A stretch of DNA of 49,140 bases, taken from contig JAXMBS010000042.1 in the NCBI GenBank assembly GCA_046349775.1, positions 1 through 49,140 on the forward strand, in the 5' to 3' direction. The DNA is from JAEUIG01 sp046349775. Lineage in GTDB: Bacteria > Planctomycetota > Planctomycetia > Planctomycetales > Planctomycetaceae. Every line of letters starts with the position of its first letter. Within the stretch, counting starts at the first letter, position 1. The notes beneath the pieces are model-generated. The model made no database searches and was not told where the DNA came from. It saw only the letters and a program-made list of their open reading frames with translations. Below are positions 1 to 10,989 of this stretch, piece after piece. The translations under genes and the position numbers were made by a program.

Positions 1-714
1 GACGACCGGGACACCGATCAGGCACCAGTCGAAGAACTGCAGCTGGATGCCGAGATCGTCGCGGATCCGCCCGATCCCGATGATGTTCGGCGGCGTCCCG
101 ACGGGCGTCGCCAACCCGCCGATCGACGCGGCGAACGACGTCATCAGCATCAGTCCAGTGGCAAACCGCGGATGCACCACTGGCGCTGCGCCGGCCCGCG
201 GCGCGTAGAGAAAGTTCACGAGCGACAGGCCGATGGCGTACATCATCGCCGTCGTCGCGGTGTTGGAGATCCACGCTGAAATCGTGGCGGTCGCGGCGCC
301 AAAGGCGAACAGGATCCGGCTCGGTCGCGCACCGACCCAGTCAAGAGACAACGCCGCATAGGCCACGCGCTTGTCGAGCCCGTGCAGGAAGATTGCCCGC
401 GCGAGCATGAACGATCCGATGAACAGGAAGATCAGTGGATCGGCAAACGGGGCGAAGACCTCCTTCGCCGGGGCGACCTGCAGGACGACGCAGGCCGCCG
501 GCCCCAGCAGGGCTGTCATCGGCATCGGCAGCGCTTCGCTGACCCACAGCACGACGACCGCTGACATGACGGCCGCCAGGCGATGTTGCGGCGCGTCCAG
601 ATCCAGCGGCGAAAACAGCACCACGACGAATGCGAGCGGCGCCAGCACGGCGCCCGCGCGCATTCGCCAGCGTTCAAAAGCGAGTTCCAGGGGAGAGAGT
701 GCTTCGGGCTGCAT
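1..714 (-). CDS. SLC13/DASS-family sodium-coupled anion transporter, C-terminal part outside the window
   Basis: The frame is open from an ATG at 714 to the left edge, giving 238 residues with no stop. The protein is hydrophobic, with several membrane segments. It carries the SNTAT stretch and a second TPVGTPPN stretch, both typical of the SLC13 (divalent anion:Na+ symporter) fold, where such motifs shape the sodium and substrate site. Known members take up dicarboxylates, sulfate or phosphate; the substrate cannot be read from this fragment. It is divergent from the hydrolase gene starting at 901, so the 186-base gap probably holds both promoters. Confidence 0.85.
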   Translation of the reverse strand, partial: MQPEALSPLELAFERWRMRAGAVLAPLAFVVVLFSPLDLDAPQHRLAAVMSAVVVLWVSEALPMPMTALLGPAACVVLQVAPAKEVFAPFADPLIFLFIGSFMLARAIFLHGLDKRVAYAALSLDWVGARPSRILFAFGAATATISAWISNTATTAMMYAIGLSLVNFLYAPRAGAAPVVHPRFATGLMLMTSFAASIGGLATPVGTPPNIIGIGRIRDDLGIQLQFFDWCLIGVPVV

Positions 715-900
715 GGCCAGAGAAGAAAAGCGGTCGGCAACGGCGGCGTTGTAGGATAGCAAGAGTCGGCCAGATTGCGTCGATTGCTTGCGAACCGGCG
801 CCCAGGCAACGAGACTCGTCGCGGTCCGACAGCGTATGGCCGGGAACCGCAGGGGACCGCCTTGTGGTTGCGGCCGACAGGCGACGTCAGGAGACACCGT

Positions 901-2871
901 ATGCTGCAGCGATGGCTGAGGGCGACTTTGGCAGTGTTGTCAGTAACGACCCTTGTGAGCGTAGGGCAGGCTGAACCAATTGCGCCGATCGAGCGCGTGC
1001 TCCCGCCGCGCGGCATCACCCTCGATCCGGCTGTGCGCGCGCCGTTGCAGGAGCGCCTGCGGCTGGTCGAAGATCGATTCCGACCGCATACGGGCCATGC
1101 GCTGGCGCCGGACGTCGAGATCTTGCTCACAGCGGTACAGTCCGCCCTCAAGTTCGACGAGTTCTACAGCGAGGATGACGCCGGTCGTGCGCTGGAACTG
1201 CTCAACACAGCCGGCACGCGCGTGGACGCGCTGCAGGCCGGTACGGCCCCCTGGACGGAAGCGCGCGGCCTGCTCGTACGCGGGTATCGTTCGTCGATCG
1301 ACGAGTCGGTCCAGCCGTATGGACTGGAGATTCCGGACGATATCGATCTGACCAGGCCAGTCCCGCTGTACGTCTGGCTGCATGGCCGCGGCGACAAGAC
1401 GACCAATCTCCAGTTCCTTTACCAGCGACAGAAGCAGCCGGGCCAGATCGCGCCGGCGGGGGCGATCGTGCTGCATCCGTTTGGTCGGCATTGCCTCGGT
1501 TACAAATCCGCCGGTGAGATTGATGTGCTCGAGGCGGTCGCGCACGTCGCCTCGCAGTACCCCATCGATTCCCGGCGGATCGTCCTGATGGGCTTTTCGA
1601 TGGGGGGTGCCGGCTGCTGGCACATCGGCGCGCATTACCCCGATCGCTGGGTCGCCATGAGTCCCGGTGCGGGCTTCGTAGAGACCGCCAGGTATCAGAA
1701 TATCAATCCGGACGACGTGGTCTGGTACGAACGTTCGCTGTGGGGGATGTACGATGTTCCGGACTATGTGCGGAACCTGTTCAACCTGCCGGTCGTCGCC
1801 TACAGCGGCGAGACCGACAAGCAGATTCAAGCCGCACAGATGATGGAAGCGGCATATGCGGCGGAGGGACAGAAGCTCGATCACCGCATCGGACCGGGGA
1901 TGGGGCATAAGTATGCTCCCGAGACTCTGGCCGCGATTCTGGAGAGCCTCAAAGCGGATTGCGATCGCGGTCTGAACTCGTCGCCAAGACGGGTGACGCT
2001 GCAGACGCGGACGCTGCGGTACCATCGCGTGCATTGGGTCGATGTGCAGCGACTGCAGGAGCACTGGCAGGATGCGCGCATCGATGCGGTGCGTGCCGAC
2101 GATGGCTCACTGAACATCAGCACCCGCAACGTTACGGCACTGCGGCTGAAACCAGAGAACCTGAACGAAAGTGTCCCCGTAACGATCGACGGCCAGACGC
2201 TGACTGTCGCGCCGGTATCGTCGGGCGGCGATGCCCTGCGATCGGTGTCGCTGGTCCGGCAAAACGGCCTGTGGAGCGCCGGCGCATTGGATGCACAGGC
2301 GATCGCCAAGCAGCCGGGACTCCAGGGACCGCTCGATGATGCGTTTCTCGAGCCGTTTCTCGTTGTCGTTCCATCGGGGCGTTCGCCGCATGCCGGCGTG
2401 CAGGCGTGGGTCGAGTTTGAGCAGCAGCATTTTCTTGACCGCTGGGAAGCGCTGTTCCGCGGGCGGGCGCGCGTGAAGCGCGACACCGATGTCACGACCG
2501 AAGACATGAGCCGATATCATCTCATTCTGTGGGGCGATCCGACCTCAAACGCGGTGCTGAAGCGTATTGCCGATCGACTGCCGATTCGCTGGTCCTCCGA
2601 CGCCATCGCGATTGGCGACAAGCCGTTCGCTGCCGCCGGTCATGTGCTGACGATGATCTATCCCAATCCGGATGCGCCAGGCCGGTACGTGGTGCTCAAC
2701 AGCGGGCCGACGTTTCGGGAAGGTCACGATCGCACGAATTCGCTGCAGAACCCAAAGCTGCCGGACTGGGCGGTGGTCGATCTGTCGCAGCCGCCGGATG
2801 CAATTGCGCCAGGACGAATCGCGGCGGCCGATTTCTTTGATGAGCAGTGGCAATTGCGGCGCCGGCCATAG
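901..2871 (+). CDS. Secreted alpha/beta hydrolase (prolyl oligopeptidase/esterase-like)
   Basis: 656 residues from the ATG at 901. The frame stays open upstream to a TTG at 775, but the ATG begins a clear signal peptide (MLQRWLRATLAVLSV...GQA). The catalytic domain lies in the first half. The nucleophile elbow is GFSMGG with Ser233, and plausible partners are Asp306 (GETDKQ) and His336 (GMGHKY). The remaining roughly 300 residues look like an accessory beta-rich region and contain no second elbow. Proteins of this layout are predicted extracytoplasmic esterases or peptidases; the substrate is unknown. The stop codon is one base from the stop of the convergent sulfatase, leaving no room for a terminator between them. 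Confidence 0.85.
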   Translation: MLQRWLRATLAVLSVTTLVSVGQAEPIAPIERVLPPRGITLDPAVRAPLQERLRLVEDRFRPHTGHALAPDVEILLTAVQSALKFDEFYSEDDAGRALELLNTAGTRVDALQAGTAPWTEARGLLVRGYRSSIDESVQPYGLEIPDDIDLTRPVPLYVWLHGRGDKTTNLQFLYQRQKQPGQIAPAGAIVLHPFGRHCLGYKSAGEIDVLEAVAHVASQYPIDSRRIVLMGFSMGGAGCWHIGAHYPDRWVAMSPGAGFVETARYQNINPDDVVWYERSLWGMYDVPDYVRNLFNLPVVAYSGETDKQIQAAQMMEAAYAAEGQKLDHRIGPGMGHKYAPETLAAILESLKADCDRGLNSSPRRVTLQTRTLRYHRVHWVDVQRLQEHWQDARIDAVRADDGSLNISTRNVTALRLKPENLNESVPVTIDGQTLTVAPVSSGGDALRSVSLVRQNGLWSAGALDAQAIAKQPGLQGPLDDAFLEPFLVVVPSGRSPHAGVQAWVEFEQQHFLDRWEALFRGRARVKRDTDVTTEDMSRYHLILWGDPTSNAVLKRIADRLPIRWSSDAIAIGDKPFAAAGHVLTMIYPNPDAPGRYVVLNSGPTFREGHDRTNSLQNPKLPDWAVVDLSQPPDAIAPGRIAAADFFDEQWQLRRRP

Positions 2872-2872
2872 A

Positions 2873-4339
2873 TCAAGGCGTCGGTTTTCGCTCGGCGGCG
2901 CGGCCGCTAGGCTTCGCCGGATCGTAATTTGGATTCGGCGCGGGGAACTGAGCGCCGACTTGCAGTTGCCAGGCGTGGAGTTCGTCGGCCAGGTTCGATT
3001 CGCGTTGCGGCGCTTTGCCGACCAGATTGAACTGCTCGCTGAGATCGTGGGCGAGATCAAAGACTTCCACGAGCCTGTTCTCCTGCCACTCGATCAGCTT
3101 CCAGTCGCCGCGGCGGATGGCGGCCCCCGGGGCGCCCCCCTGATTGCCGTAGTGCGGGTAGTGCCAGTACAGCGCACGTTCCGGCAGGGATTTTCCCTTC
3201 AGCAGCGGAACGAGGCTGAGTCCGTCGAGCGTCTGGCCGGGTTGCGGCGATGAGCCGGCGACTTCCAGCAGCGTCGGGAAGAAGTCGGGGCTGCTGACAG
3301 GGGTGCGGATGATCGTGCCGGCCTGGACAACGGCCGGCCAGCGGACGAGCAGCGGCTCGCGGATGCCCCCTTCGTAGAGCCAGCCTTTGCCGCCGCGCAG
3401 CGGGATGTTTGACGTCGGCCAGCCTTCGCTGGTCGATAGTCCGCCGTTGTCGCTGGTGAAAATCACGACCGTATTGTCGCTCAAGCCGAGTTCGTCGAGT
3501 TTGGCCAGCACTTTGCCGACAGCGAGGTCCAGCGCTTCGACCATCGCCGCATAGACGGCATGGTTCTGGACAAGCCGCACGTCCCGCTCGTGTTCGCGGT
3601 CCCAGCGTTCGGTGACTTGCAGTCGGGCGCGCTTGTCTGCGTACTTCTTCTCCAAGTCGGCACGGGCCATCAGCGGCGTATGAACATCGTAGAAGCAGAA
3701 GTACGCGAAAAAGGGTCGCTCCTGATGGGCCTCAATGAACTTCACCGTTTCGGTCGCGAGCCGATCGGGGAGGTGTTCGCCCGGAGGACCATCGGCCAGA
3801 CGCGGATTGCCGTAGGGGGAGAAGTACTTATTGCCGCCGTACGGGCCTCCCTTCTCGGTGCCGCCGAGGTTGAAGTCGAAGCCCTGGTTTTCCGGCCACC
3901 AGCCTTCCGGTCCGAGGTGCCACTTGCCGGCGAAGAACGTGGCGTACCCGGCGGCTTTCATGGCCTTCGCCAGGGTGGGGGCATCGAGGGACAGGCGATC
4001 GCGGTACGCCGCCGGGAGCAATTTGGTGTTGCGCTTCCAGTCCTCCGGCGCGGCAGCGCCGATGTAGTCGGTGATGCCGGTGCGCTGCGGCCACTGGCCC
4101 GTCATGATGCTGGCGCGGGTCGGCGAGCAGACGGGGCAGGCGGCGTACGCGTCGGTGAAGCGTACACCGTCCCGCGCAAGCTGATCCAAATGAGGCGTCT
4201 CGTAGAACGTGCTGCCGTAGCAGCCGAGATCGCGCTGACCGAGGTCATCGGCGACGAACATGACGATGTTCGGCGGCGCGGCGACAGCGGATGCCAAGCT
4301 GGCGAGACCGATCAGCAGGGACGCGAATCGTGCGAGCAT
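2873..4339 (-). CDS. Secreted sulfatase (arylsulfatase A-like)
   Basis: 488 residues from the ATG at 4339. An upstream GTG would add 51 residues, but the ATG starts a signal peptide (MLARFASLLIGLASLASAVA). Asp31-Asp32 (FVADDLG) match the N-terminal metal ligands of alkaline-phosphatase-fold sulfatases. Cys71 in CSPTR is the residue converted to formylglycine by sulfatase-maturating enzymes, and GKWHLG follows at the usual place. It should hydrolyse sulfate esters, most likely on polysaccharides, outside the cytoplasm. Planctomycetes are known for large numbers of such enzymes. No maturase or glycosidase gene is adjacent. It faces the hydrolase gene tail to tail. Confidence 0.93.
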   Translation of the reverse strand: MLARFASLLIGLASLASAVAAPPNIVMFVADDLGQRDLGCYGSTFYETPHLDQLARDGVRFTDAYAACPVCSPTRASIMTGQWPQRTGITDYIGAAAPEDWKRNTKLLPAAYRDRLSLDAPTLAKAMKAAGYATFFAGKWHLGPEGWWPENQGFDFNLGGTEKGGPYGGNKYFSPYGNPRLADGPPGEHLPDRLATETVKFIEAHQERPFFAYFCFYDVHTPLMARADLEKKYADKRARLQVTERWDREHERDVRLVQNHAVYAAMVEALDLAVGKVLAKLDELGLSDNTVVIFTSDNGGLSTSEGWPTSNIPLRGGKGWLYEGGIREPLLVRWPAVVQAGTIIRTPVSSPDFFPTLLEVAGSSPQPGQTLDGLSLVPLLKGKSLPERALYWHYPHYGNQGGAPGAAIRRGDWKLIEWQENRLVEVFDLAHDLSEQFNLVGKAPQRESNLADELHAWQLQVGAQFPAPNPNYDPAKPSGRAAERKPTP

Positions 4340-4526
4340 GGAAGTCCTGGACGTTTGATGACGGCCATTGTGGGATGTAGGCAACGGGGCGTGAAGAGCG
4401 CGCGTAAATGATGCGCCGACTGTTTGACAGGATTGCAGGCGAATTGTCGCAGCGCCGGGCAACCGATAGAGTGACTGAGCGTGCGGAGGCACTGTCCGCC
4501 GCCGCCAAGTGCAACACGGGGTGTCG

Positions 4527-5324
4527 ATGATTTCTGTCGCTCAACTCACGAAGGTGTTCGGTCAACAGACGGCAGTCGACGCGCTCACGTTCGACATTCC
4601 GGCCGGGCAGATCGTCGGATTCCTCGGGCCGAACGGCGCCGGAAAATCGACGACCCTGAAAATCCTGACCGGGATGGTTCAGCCCACCAGCGGCAGCGCG
4701 ACGGTGTGCGGGTTCGACCTGAGCCGGCAGACCCTGGAGGTCAAACGGCACGTGGGATTCGTCCCCGAGTCCGGCGCGGTGTTCGAATCACTGACCGGCC
4801 TGGAATATCTGGAGATGGTCGCGGCGCTGTACGGCATTCCACGCGAGGCGGCGCGCGAGCGGATCAGGCAGTTCCTGGCCTTCTTCGATCTGAGCTTCGA
4901 AACGCTGACCGAGAAACTGCTGGGCGCGTATTCGAAGGGGATGCGCCGGAAGGTGGTGATCACGGCCGCCCTGCTGCACAACCCGCCGGTCGTGTTCTTC
5001 GACGAACCGCTGGACGGACTGGACGCGAACGCGGCGGTCGGGTTCAAAGCGCTGATCCAGACGCTGGCCCGCGAAGGGAAGACGATCGTCTACAGCTCGC
5101 ATATCCTCGACGTCGTCGAGCGGGTGTGTCACCGGGTGATCATCATCGACAAGGGGAAACTGCTGCTGGACGGAAAACCGGACGAGCTGGTCGCGGCCCA
5201 CGACGCCGGCACTCTGGAGCGGCTGTTTACGCAGATGACCGGCGGCGGGGAACTGGAACGGCGCGCGGAAGTCTTTGCCAAGACGTTCATGGACCCGGGG
5301 GCGCCGGACGGTCAAGCGCCATGA
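4527..5324 (+). CDS. ABC transporter ATP-binding protein (ABC-2 type)
   Basis: 265 residues from the ATG at 4527; a GTG at 4509 would add six residues. It has Walker A GPNGAGKST (Lys40), a signature region that reads YSKGM (135-139) rather than LSGGQ, Walker B VVFFDE (155-160) and the H-loop His192. The YSKGM form is common in NatA/CcmA-like ATPases paired with ABC-2 exporters. Its last bases overlap the permease start (ATGA at 5321-5324), which argues for translational coupling and one complex. The substrate is not predictable. Confidence 0.93.
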   Translation: MISVAQLTKVFGQQTAVDALTFDIPAGQIVGFLGPNGAGKSTTLKILTGMVQPTSGSATVCGFDLSRQTLEVKRHVGFVPESGAVFESLTGLEYLEMVAALYGIPREAARERIRQFLAFFDLSFETLTEKLLGAYSKGMRRKVVITAALLHNPPVVFFDEPLDGLDANAAVGFKALIQTLAREGKTIVYSSHILDVVERVCHRVIIIDKGKLLLDGKPDELVAAHDAGTLERLFTQMTGGGELERRAEVFAKTFMDPGAPDGQAP

Positions 5325-6956
5325 CAACCGAACTGCGATCCGCGAATGGACGGCCCCCATCGGCGGCCGCCGTCCTGCGGCAGCTGTTTTTGACGCTGTT
5401 TCTGCGAGGACACAGTGCGCGGGGACTGCAGAAATCGACGGCGCCAAAATCCGTCGCGCACAAGCTGGCGGGAGTGCTGCTGATCAACGCGCTGTTCGGG
5501 ATGATGGCGATCCTGCTGCGCGGGCAGTCGGTGTTCCTGCTGAGTGCCTATCTGCACGGGCTGTCGCTGATGTTCCTGGGAATGTTCGTGGCCTCCTCTG
5601 CCGGGGAAGTGCTGTTCAATCGCGAGGAAGCGGACATCCTCATGCATCGGCCGATCGAGCCCCGCGTGCTGCTGTGGGCGAAGGTGCGCGTGCTGGTCGA
5701 GGTCTCGCTGTGGCTGGCCGGTTCGCTCAATCTGGCGGGGACAATCGTCGGCGCCAGCGCGACGGATGCGGGTTGGCTGTATGTGCCGGCCCACGCCGCA
5801 TCGATGGCGCTACAGGCACTGTTCTGCACGAGCGGCGTCGTACTGCTGTACCAGCTGTGTCTGCGCTGGTTCGGCCGCGAACGGCTGGACGGGCTGATGA
5901 CGACCGCCCAGGTGCTGCTCTCGATTGCGGCCGTCCTGAGCGGCCAGTTGCTGCCGGAGATCATGAATTTCTTCGGGAACGGGGCGAAAGCGACGGGCGT
6001 GCGCTGGTGGGCGTGGCTGCTGCCGCCGGCATGGTTTGCGGGCGTTGATGACGCAATTGCCGGGAGCCGATCTGCAGAATCGTGGCTGCTGGCGCTCGTG
6101 GGCTGCGGCCTCACAACGGTGATGTTGTGGATGGCATTCGGCAAACTGGCGCAGGACTTTGAAGCCGGGCTGCAGGTGTTGAACGAAAACGTCGGCCGAG
6201 TGCGCGGGGCGCGCGGGCAGCGGCGGCTCGACCGGTTATTAGACGTGCCGCCACTACGGTGGTGGCTGCGTGATCCCCGAGAGCGGGCCGCGTTTCTGCT
6301 GACAGCGGCGTATATCGTGCGTGACCGCGACACGAAATTGCGCGTGTATCCGGCGCTGGGGCCGTTTCTCGTGCTGCCGGTGGTGTTCCTGGTTCGCGAG
6401 GGGACATCGCGCGGCGGCCCAGGGGACGGTTTCGGCCTTGCGTTCTCCAGTGCGTATGTCGGAGTTGTGCCGCTGATGGCCGTGCACCTGCTGCAGTTCT
6501 CGCAACAGTGGCGGGCGGCCGACATCTTCCGGGCAGCATACCGCTGACCGGACCGGCGGCCCCTCTGTCACGGCGCCTGGAAAGCCGTGCTGTGCCTGTT
6601 GACGTTGCCGCTGGTCTGCGTGTTTGTGGCCAGCGCTGGGTGTTGAAACACGACCTCTCGCAAATGCTGCTGCTGTTGCCGGGGATCATCGTATTGCCGC
6701 TGGTGGCGCTGATCCCGAATCTGAGAGGGGGCGCGGTGCCGCTGTCGCAGCCGATCGAACAAGCCAAAGCCGCGTCGCGCGGGTGACGATGTTCGTCACA
6801 ATGATGGCGACGATGGCGCTGTCCGGAGTGGCGATGGCTGCCTGGCACCTCGGATGGCTGGCGCCGTTTCTGGTGCTGGAGTCGCTCGCCGTCGGAATCG
6901 CGTACGTGTTCGTGCGGCGAACCATCGCTGCCGCCGGATGGAAAGAGATCGATTAA
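5321..6956 (+). pseudogene. ABC-2 type permease, frame broken near its C-terminus
   Basis: The first 408 residues (5321-6547) are open and rich in membrane helices. After a TGA at 6545 the same protein continues in other frames. A compensating pair of small indels lies at about 6539-6565, a one-base loss near 6636 moves the frame, and another near 6780 moves it again. Reading through these gives a continuous hydrophobic C-terminus ending GWKEID at the TAA at 6954-6956. All segments keep coding character and membrane helices, so the gene is either very recently inactivated or carries sequencing errors. It is the membrane partner of the ATPase just upstream, with ATGA overlap. Confidence 0.75.
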
Positions 6957-7128
6957 GCGACCTGGCCGTGAAACGTGCCATTGCCGACGCGGACGATGCG
7001 GTCGAAATGGAATGTTCTTCGTGGGGAGAGCCGCTAGAATCGAGGGACAAGTGCCGCCACTCCCGGGCCGATCGGTCCCGGCGGCAGCGCTCGCGGAGGA
7101 CGTCACAGACTTTGGATGAGGACCGCTG

Positions 7129-10100
7129 ATGTCGGACCCCCGTCTTGTGCGGCGTCTCGAGGCCGTTTCGTACCGACAGCGCCGGCTGGCGCGGCTGCGG
7201 TGGCTGACCGGCGTGTTTGTGGCGATCGCTGCGGGGTGCGTGCTGCTGCGTGCCGTTTCACTTCCGATTTCGCTGTGGTGGACGCTGAGCGGACTGGCGA
7301 TCGTCCTCATTTGCGGCCGTTGGCTGCACCGAGCGCGCGAGTCGGACGAACGGACTGCCGCAGCGGCGATCGAGCAGCGTTATCCGGAACTCGACTCGCG
7401 ACTGCTGACGGCGCTGGGACAAGAACCCAGCGAGCCGGGTCATACGTACGGCTATCTCCAGGAACAGGTGCTGTCGAGCACCGTTGAGCACGCGCGGCGA
7501 CATCCGTGGTCTGAGGTTGTGCCGACCGGTCGGCTGCGCGCCTGGCAGACGGCCGAGTTGGCGGCGCTGGCGGCGTCCCTGGCGGCTGCGGTGTGGGTCT
7601 CGCGCGGCGGGAGTGCCGACAGCACGGCTTTGCCGGCGGATGTTGCTGGTGTCGCGGGCAGATCGGTGACTGGCGTCGTTGTCGAACCGGGCGATACCGA
7701 AGTCGAGCGCGGGCGAACCTGATCGTGACCGCGCGATTCGGCGGCGACCCCGTCGAGCGCGTGCTCGTGACGACCGACGCGGCTGGCAGCGAGCAGCGGC
7801 CCCGCTGTCGCAGAGCCTCGACGATCCGCTGTTCGGCGGCGCATCCCGGAAATTCCGTCCGATCTCACGTACCGCGTCGAATCGGACGCCGGCAGTTCCG
7901 ACGATTTCCGAATCACGACCTTCGAGTACCCCGCGTTGCTGCGGGCGGATGCGATTATCCTGCCGGAGTATTCCGGGAGCGCGCTGAGCAGCGCATCGAG
8001 GACGTGCGGCGAGTCAGCATCTATCGGGGTTCAACGCTGACACTGGAATGCCGGTTCAACAAGCCGCTGGCCACGGCCGCGCTGCAGCCCAGGCACGGCG
8101 AGCGACTGGCGTTTGGTCCGTTTGCGCCGGCCGCCGACACGGAGGACGATCCCGACGACGTTGTCGCCGCCGTGACGTGGCAACCGGCCGAATCGCAGAC
8201 GCTCGAACTCATCCTGACGGACGACGCCGGGCGCGGGCTGCGCGATCCGGTCGAGTTCCACATCGAGGTGCTGCCGAACCGGCCGCCGGAACTGACCGCC
8301 ACGTTCCCCTCGCGTGACGTGCAGGTTTCACCGCTGGAGGAAGTCGCGCTCGAGGCCACCGCGTGGGATGATTTCGGCCTTAAGGAATACGGCGTCGTCG
8401 TGCGGATGCCAGACGGCAAGGAGCAGACAATTCCATTGGGCGACGACACCGGTGCGGCGGCGACCGAGCAGGGCTCGGAAGCCAAGTTGTCGCACCTGCT
8501 GGAGCTCGAGAAGTTGTCGCCTCTGGCTCGCGATCTGCTGTCGTACAGTTTCTATGCCGATGACCTCGATGCGAACGGCGCGGTGCGGCGGACGTTTGGC
8601 GATGTATTTTTCGCGGAGGTGCGGCACTTTGACGAGGAGTACCGGGAGCGGAAGGGGCAGGGAGGCGGCGGCGGACAGGCGCTTGGCGGGCAGCAGAACC
8701 CGGCGCAGCAATTGGTCGACCTGCAACGGCAGATTGTGATCGCCGCGTGGAATTCGTTCCGGGCGTGGCCTGCCGAGAAGGTTGGAGAGCAGCTCTCGAA
8801 ATACCGGGACGCGACGAAGGTGCTGATCGAATCGCAATTGGCCGCGCAGGAACAGTTGGCCGAACTTGCCGCCGAATTGCAGGACGCCGCCGCGCAGCAG
8901 CATGCTGCATTGGCCGACGAACACATGACCGCCGCGCACGAACAGTTCGCACGGGCGGAGAAAGAGGGTTCGGCCGAGCCGCTGACGCCGGCGCGAACGG
9001 AATCGCAGTCCGCGTACCAGGAACTCCTGCGACTGCGGGATCGCCTGCACGTGGTGCAGCAAGCCCAAGCCGGCGGAGGAGGAGGGGGGGCGGCGGCGGC
9101 CAGATGGATCGCCAGTTGTCGCAACTGGAACTGCGCAATGACCGCAATCGTTACGAGACCGAGCGGCAGGCTCCGGAGGCCCGCGCCGCTCAGGGGCGGG
9201 AACAACTGCAGGCCCTCAATCGGCTGCAGGAACTGGCCCAGCGGCAGGCTGATCTCAACAAGCGGATCAAGGAGCTCGACGACCGCCGGCGGCCAAGAAT
9301 GACCAGGAACAGGAGGAGATCGAACGCGAGCTGAAGCGCTGCGCGACGAACAGCAGGAACTGCTGCGGGACGCAGACGAATTGCGCGGCGAGATGCAACA
9401 ACCGCAGAACCAGCGGCAGATGGCGGACTCGCGACGGCAACTGGAGCAGACCCGTTCGGACCTGCAGCGGGCATCGGAGGCGCTGGAGGCGGGGCAGGCG
9501 TCGCGGGCGCTGACGGCGGGCACGCGGGCACAGCAGCGGCTGGAAGAAATGAAGAAGAGTTCCGCCGGCGTTCGGCAGGCTCTTTCGACGAAGCCGTCCG
9601 CGATCTGCAGCGGGATGCGAGGAACTGGCGGACCGGCAGCGGGCGATCGGCCGGGGAACTGGAGCATCCGGAAGCGCCCCGGCCGACGGGGGGCGTCCCA
9701 CATTGCGCGACAGCGATCGCCGGGAGGAAGTGGGACAATCGCTGGCTGGAAACAGCAACAGCGGTTGAAATCGCTCATGGACCGGATGCGCGATGTCGTG
9801 CAGCAGTCCGAGGCAAGCGAACCGCTGCTGTCGCAGAAGCTGTACGACGCGATCCACAGGTCGCGCAGAGTCAGCCCGACGAAACGCTGCGGATGGCACA
9901 GGAACTGTTGCGCGCAGGTTTATCAAGGAGGGGACAGAAGCCGAGGAGTTGGCGCGCGGCGCCATCGAACGGCTGGAGCAGGGCGTGAACAAAGCGGCGG
10001 AAAGCATTCTGGGGGACGAACTGAAGACGCTGCAGCGTGCCCGGGCACAGGTGGCCGATCTGGCGCGCGCACTGGATGACGAACTGGCGCAGTCCGATCC

Positions 10101-10989
10101 GCGGGCCACGCGCAGCGGCGAGCGCGGCGCGGGGAACGAGTCAGAGGGTCAGCCCGGCGCCTGACCATCGCAGCCTTCTCAAGATAACGCTGAGCGTCCC
10201 CAAGCAGGCGAGGGGAGCAAGCCCGGGCAACAGGCCGGCGAGGGAGATCGAACCGGCAACGGAGCAGGGAGCAGCCGCGCGGATCAGGCCGATCGTGACG
10301 AGCAACAACAGGGGGGTCGCGGTTCGCCGCCGGAAACCGGTCAAGGTGGCGAGGGTTCGCAATCGGAATCGAGCCCGCAAGACGGTCAGCAGCAGGCTGA
10401 GACGCCACGTGGCGAGCAACAAGGTTCCGGCCAGCAGCAAGGATCCGGCAATGAGCCCGGCCAACAACCGTCGGAGAGCCGTTCGCCAGGTCAAGGGGGC
10501 GGTCAGGGGCAGCGTTCGGGAAATCGCAATCAAGGCGGTGGCCGTGCCCAGCCGGGCGTCGAAGACTCGCCATCCCAAGGCGCAGCGCTGGCCAATCTGT
10601 TTCAGACGGGGGGCCAGGAAGCAGCCGGCACGAATACCGGCGGACAGCCCTTGACCGGGCAGGACTTCACCGGCTGGTCCGATCAGCTTCGCGAAGTGGA
10701 GGAGATGCTGTCGCTGCCGGAGCTGCGGGCGCAGGCGGGCGCAATTCGCGAACGCGCCCGCGACGTGCGGCGAGAGTTCAAACGCCACTCCAAGACGCCC
10801 GACTGGAACCTGGTACGAACCGAAATCTACGGTCCGCTGCTGGAACTGCAGACGCGGGTGGCAGAGGAAATTGCGCGTCGGCGTCCGCAGAATGACCTGG
10901 TGCCGATTGATCGCGATCCGGTTCCGGAGCAATACTCGGAACTCGTTCGCGAGTACTACGAGAAGCTGAGCCGCGCCCGCCGGCCATGA
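7129..10989 (+). pseudogene. DUF4175-family membrane protein, full length but with many frameshifts
   Basis: The ATG at 7129 follows a GAGG ribosome site. The N-terminus has two membrane helices, then a large extracytoplasmic region, long Glu/Gln/Arg-rich coiled coil, a Gly/Gln/Pro-rich linker and a conserved end (EYYEKLSRARRP). About 1,287 codons are spanned, a plausible family length. Coding passes between frames near 7710, 7797, 7848, 7980, 9088 (inside a G run), 9290, 9338, 9556, 9618, 9654 and several times up to 9925. A TGA lies in frame at 10162-10164. The longest intact pieces are 7983-9085 and 10165-10989. The function of DUF4175 is unknown. The final codons overlap the next start (ATGA at 10986). 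Confidence 0.75.

Noticed and set aside
2860..2880. Terminator between the convergent hydrolase and sulfatase genes
   Set aside because: The stop codons are only one base apart and no hairpin lies there.
9080..9095. Programmed ribosomal frameshifting at the G run in the DUF4175 gene
   Set aside because: More than ten other shifts occur in the same gene at unrelated sequences, so a programmed site would not restore the protein.
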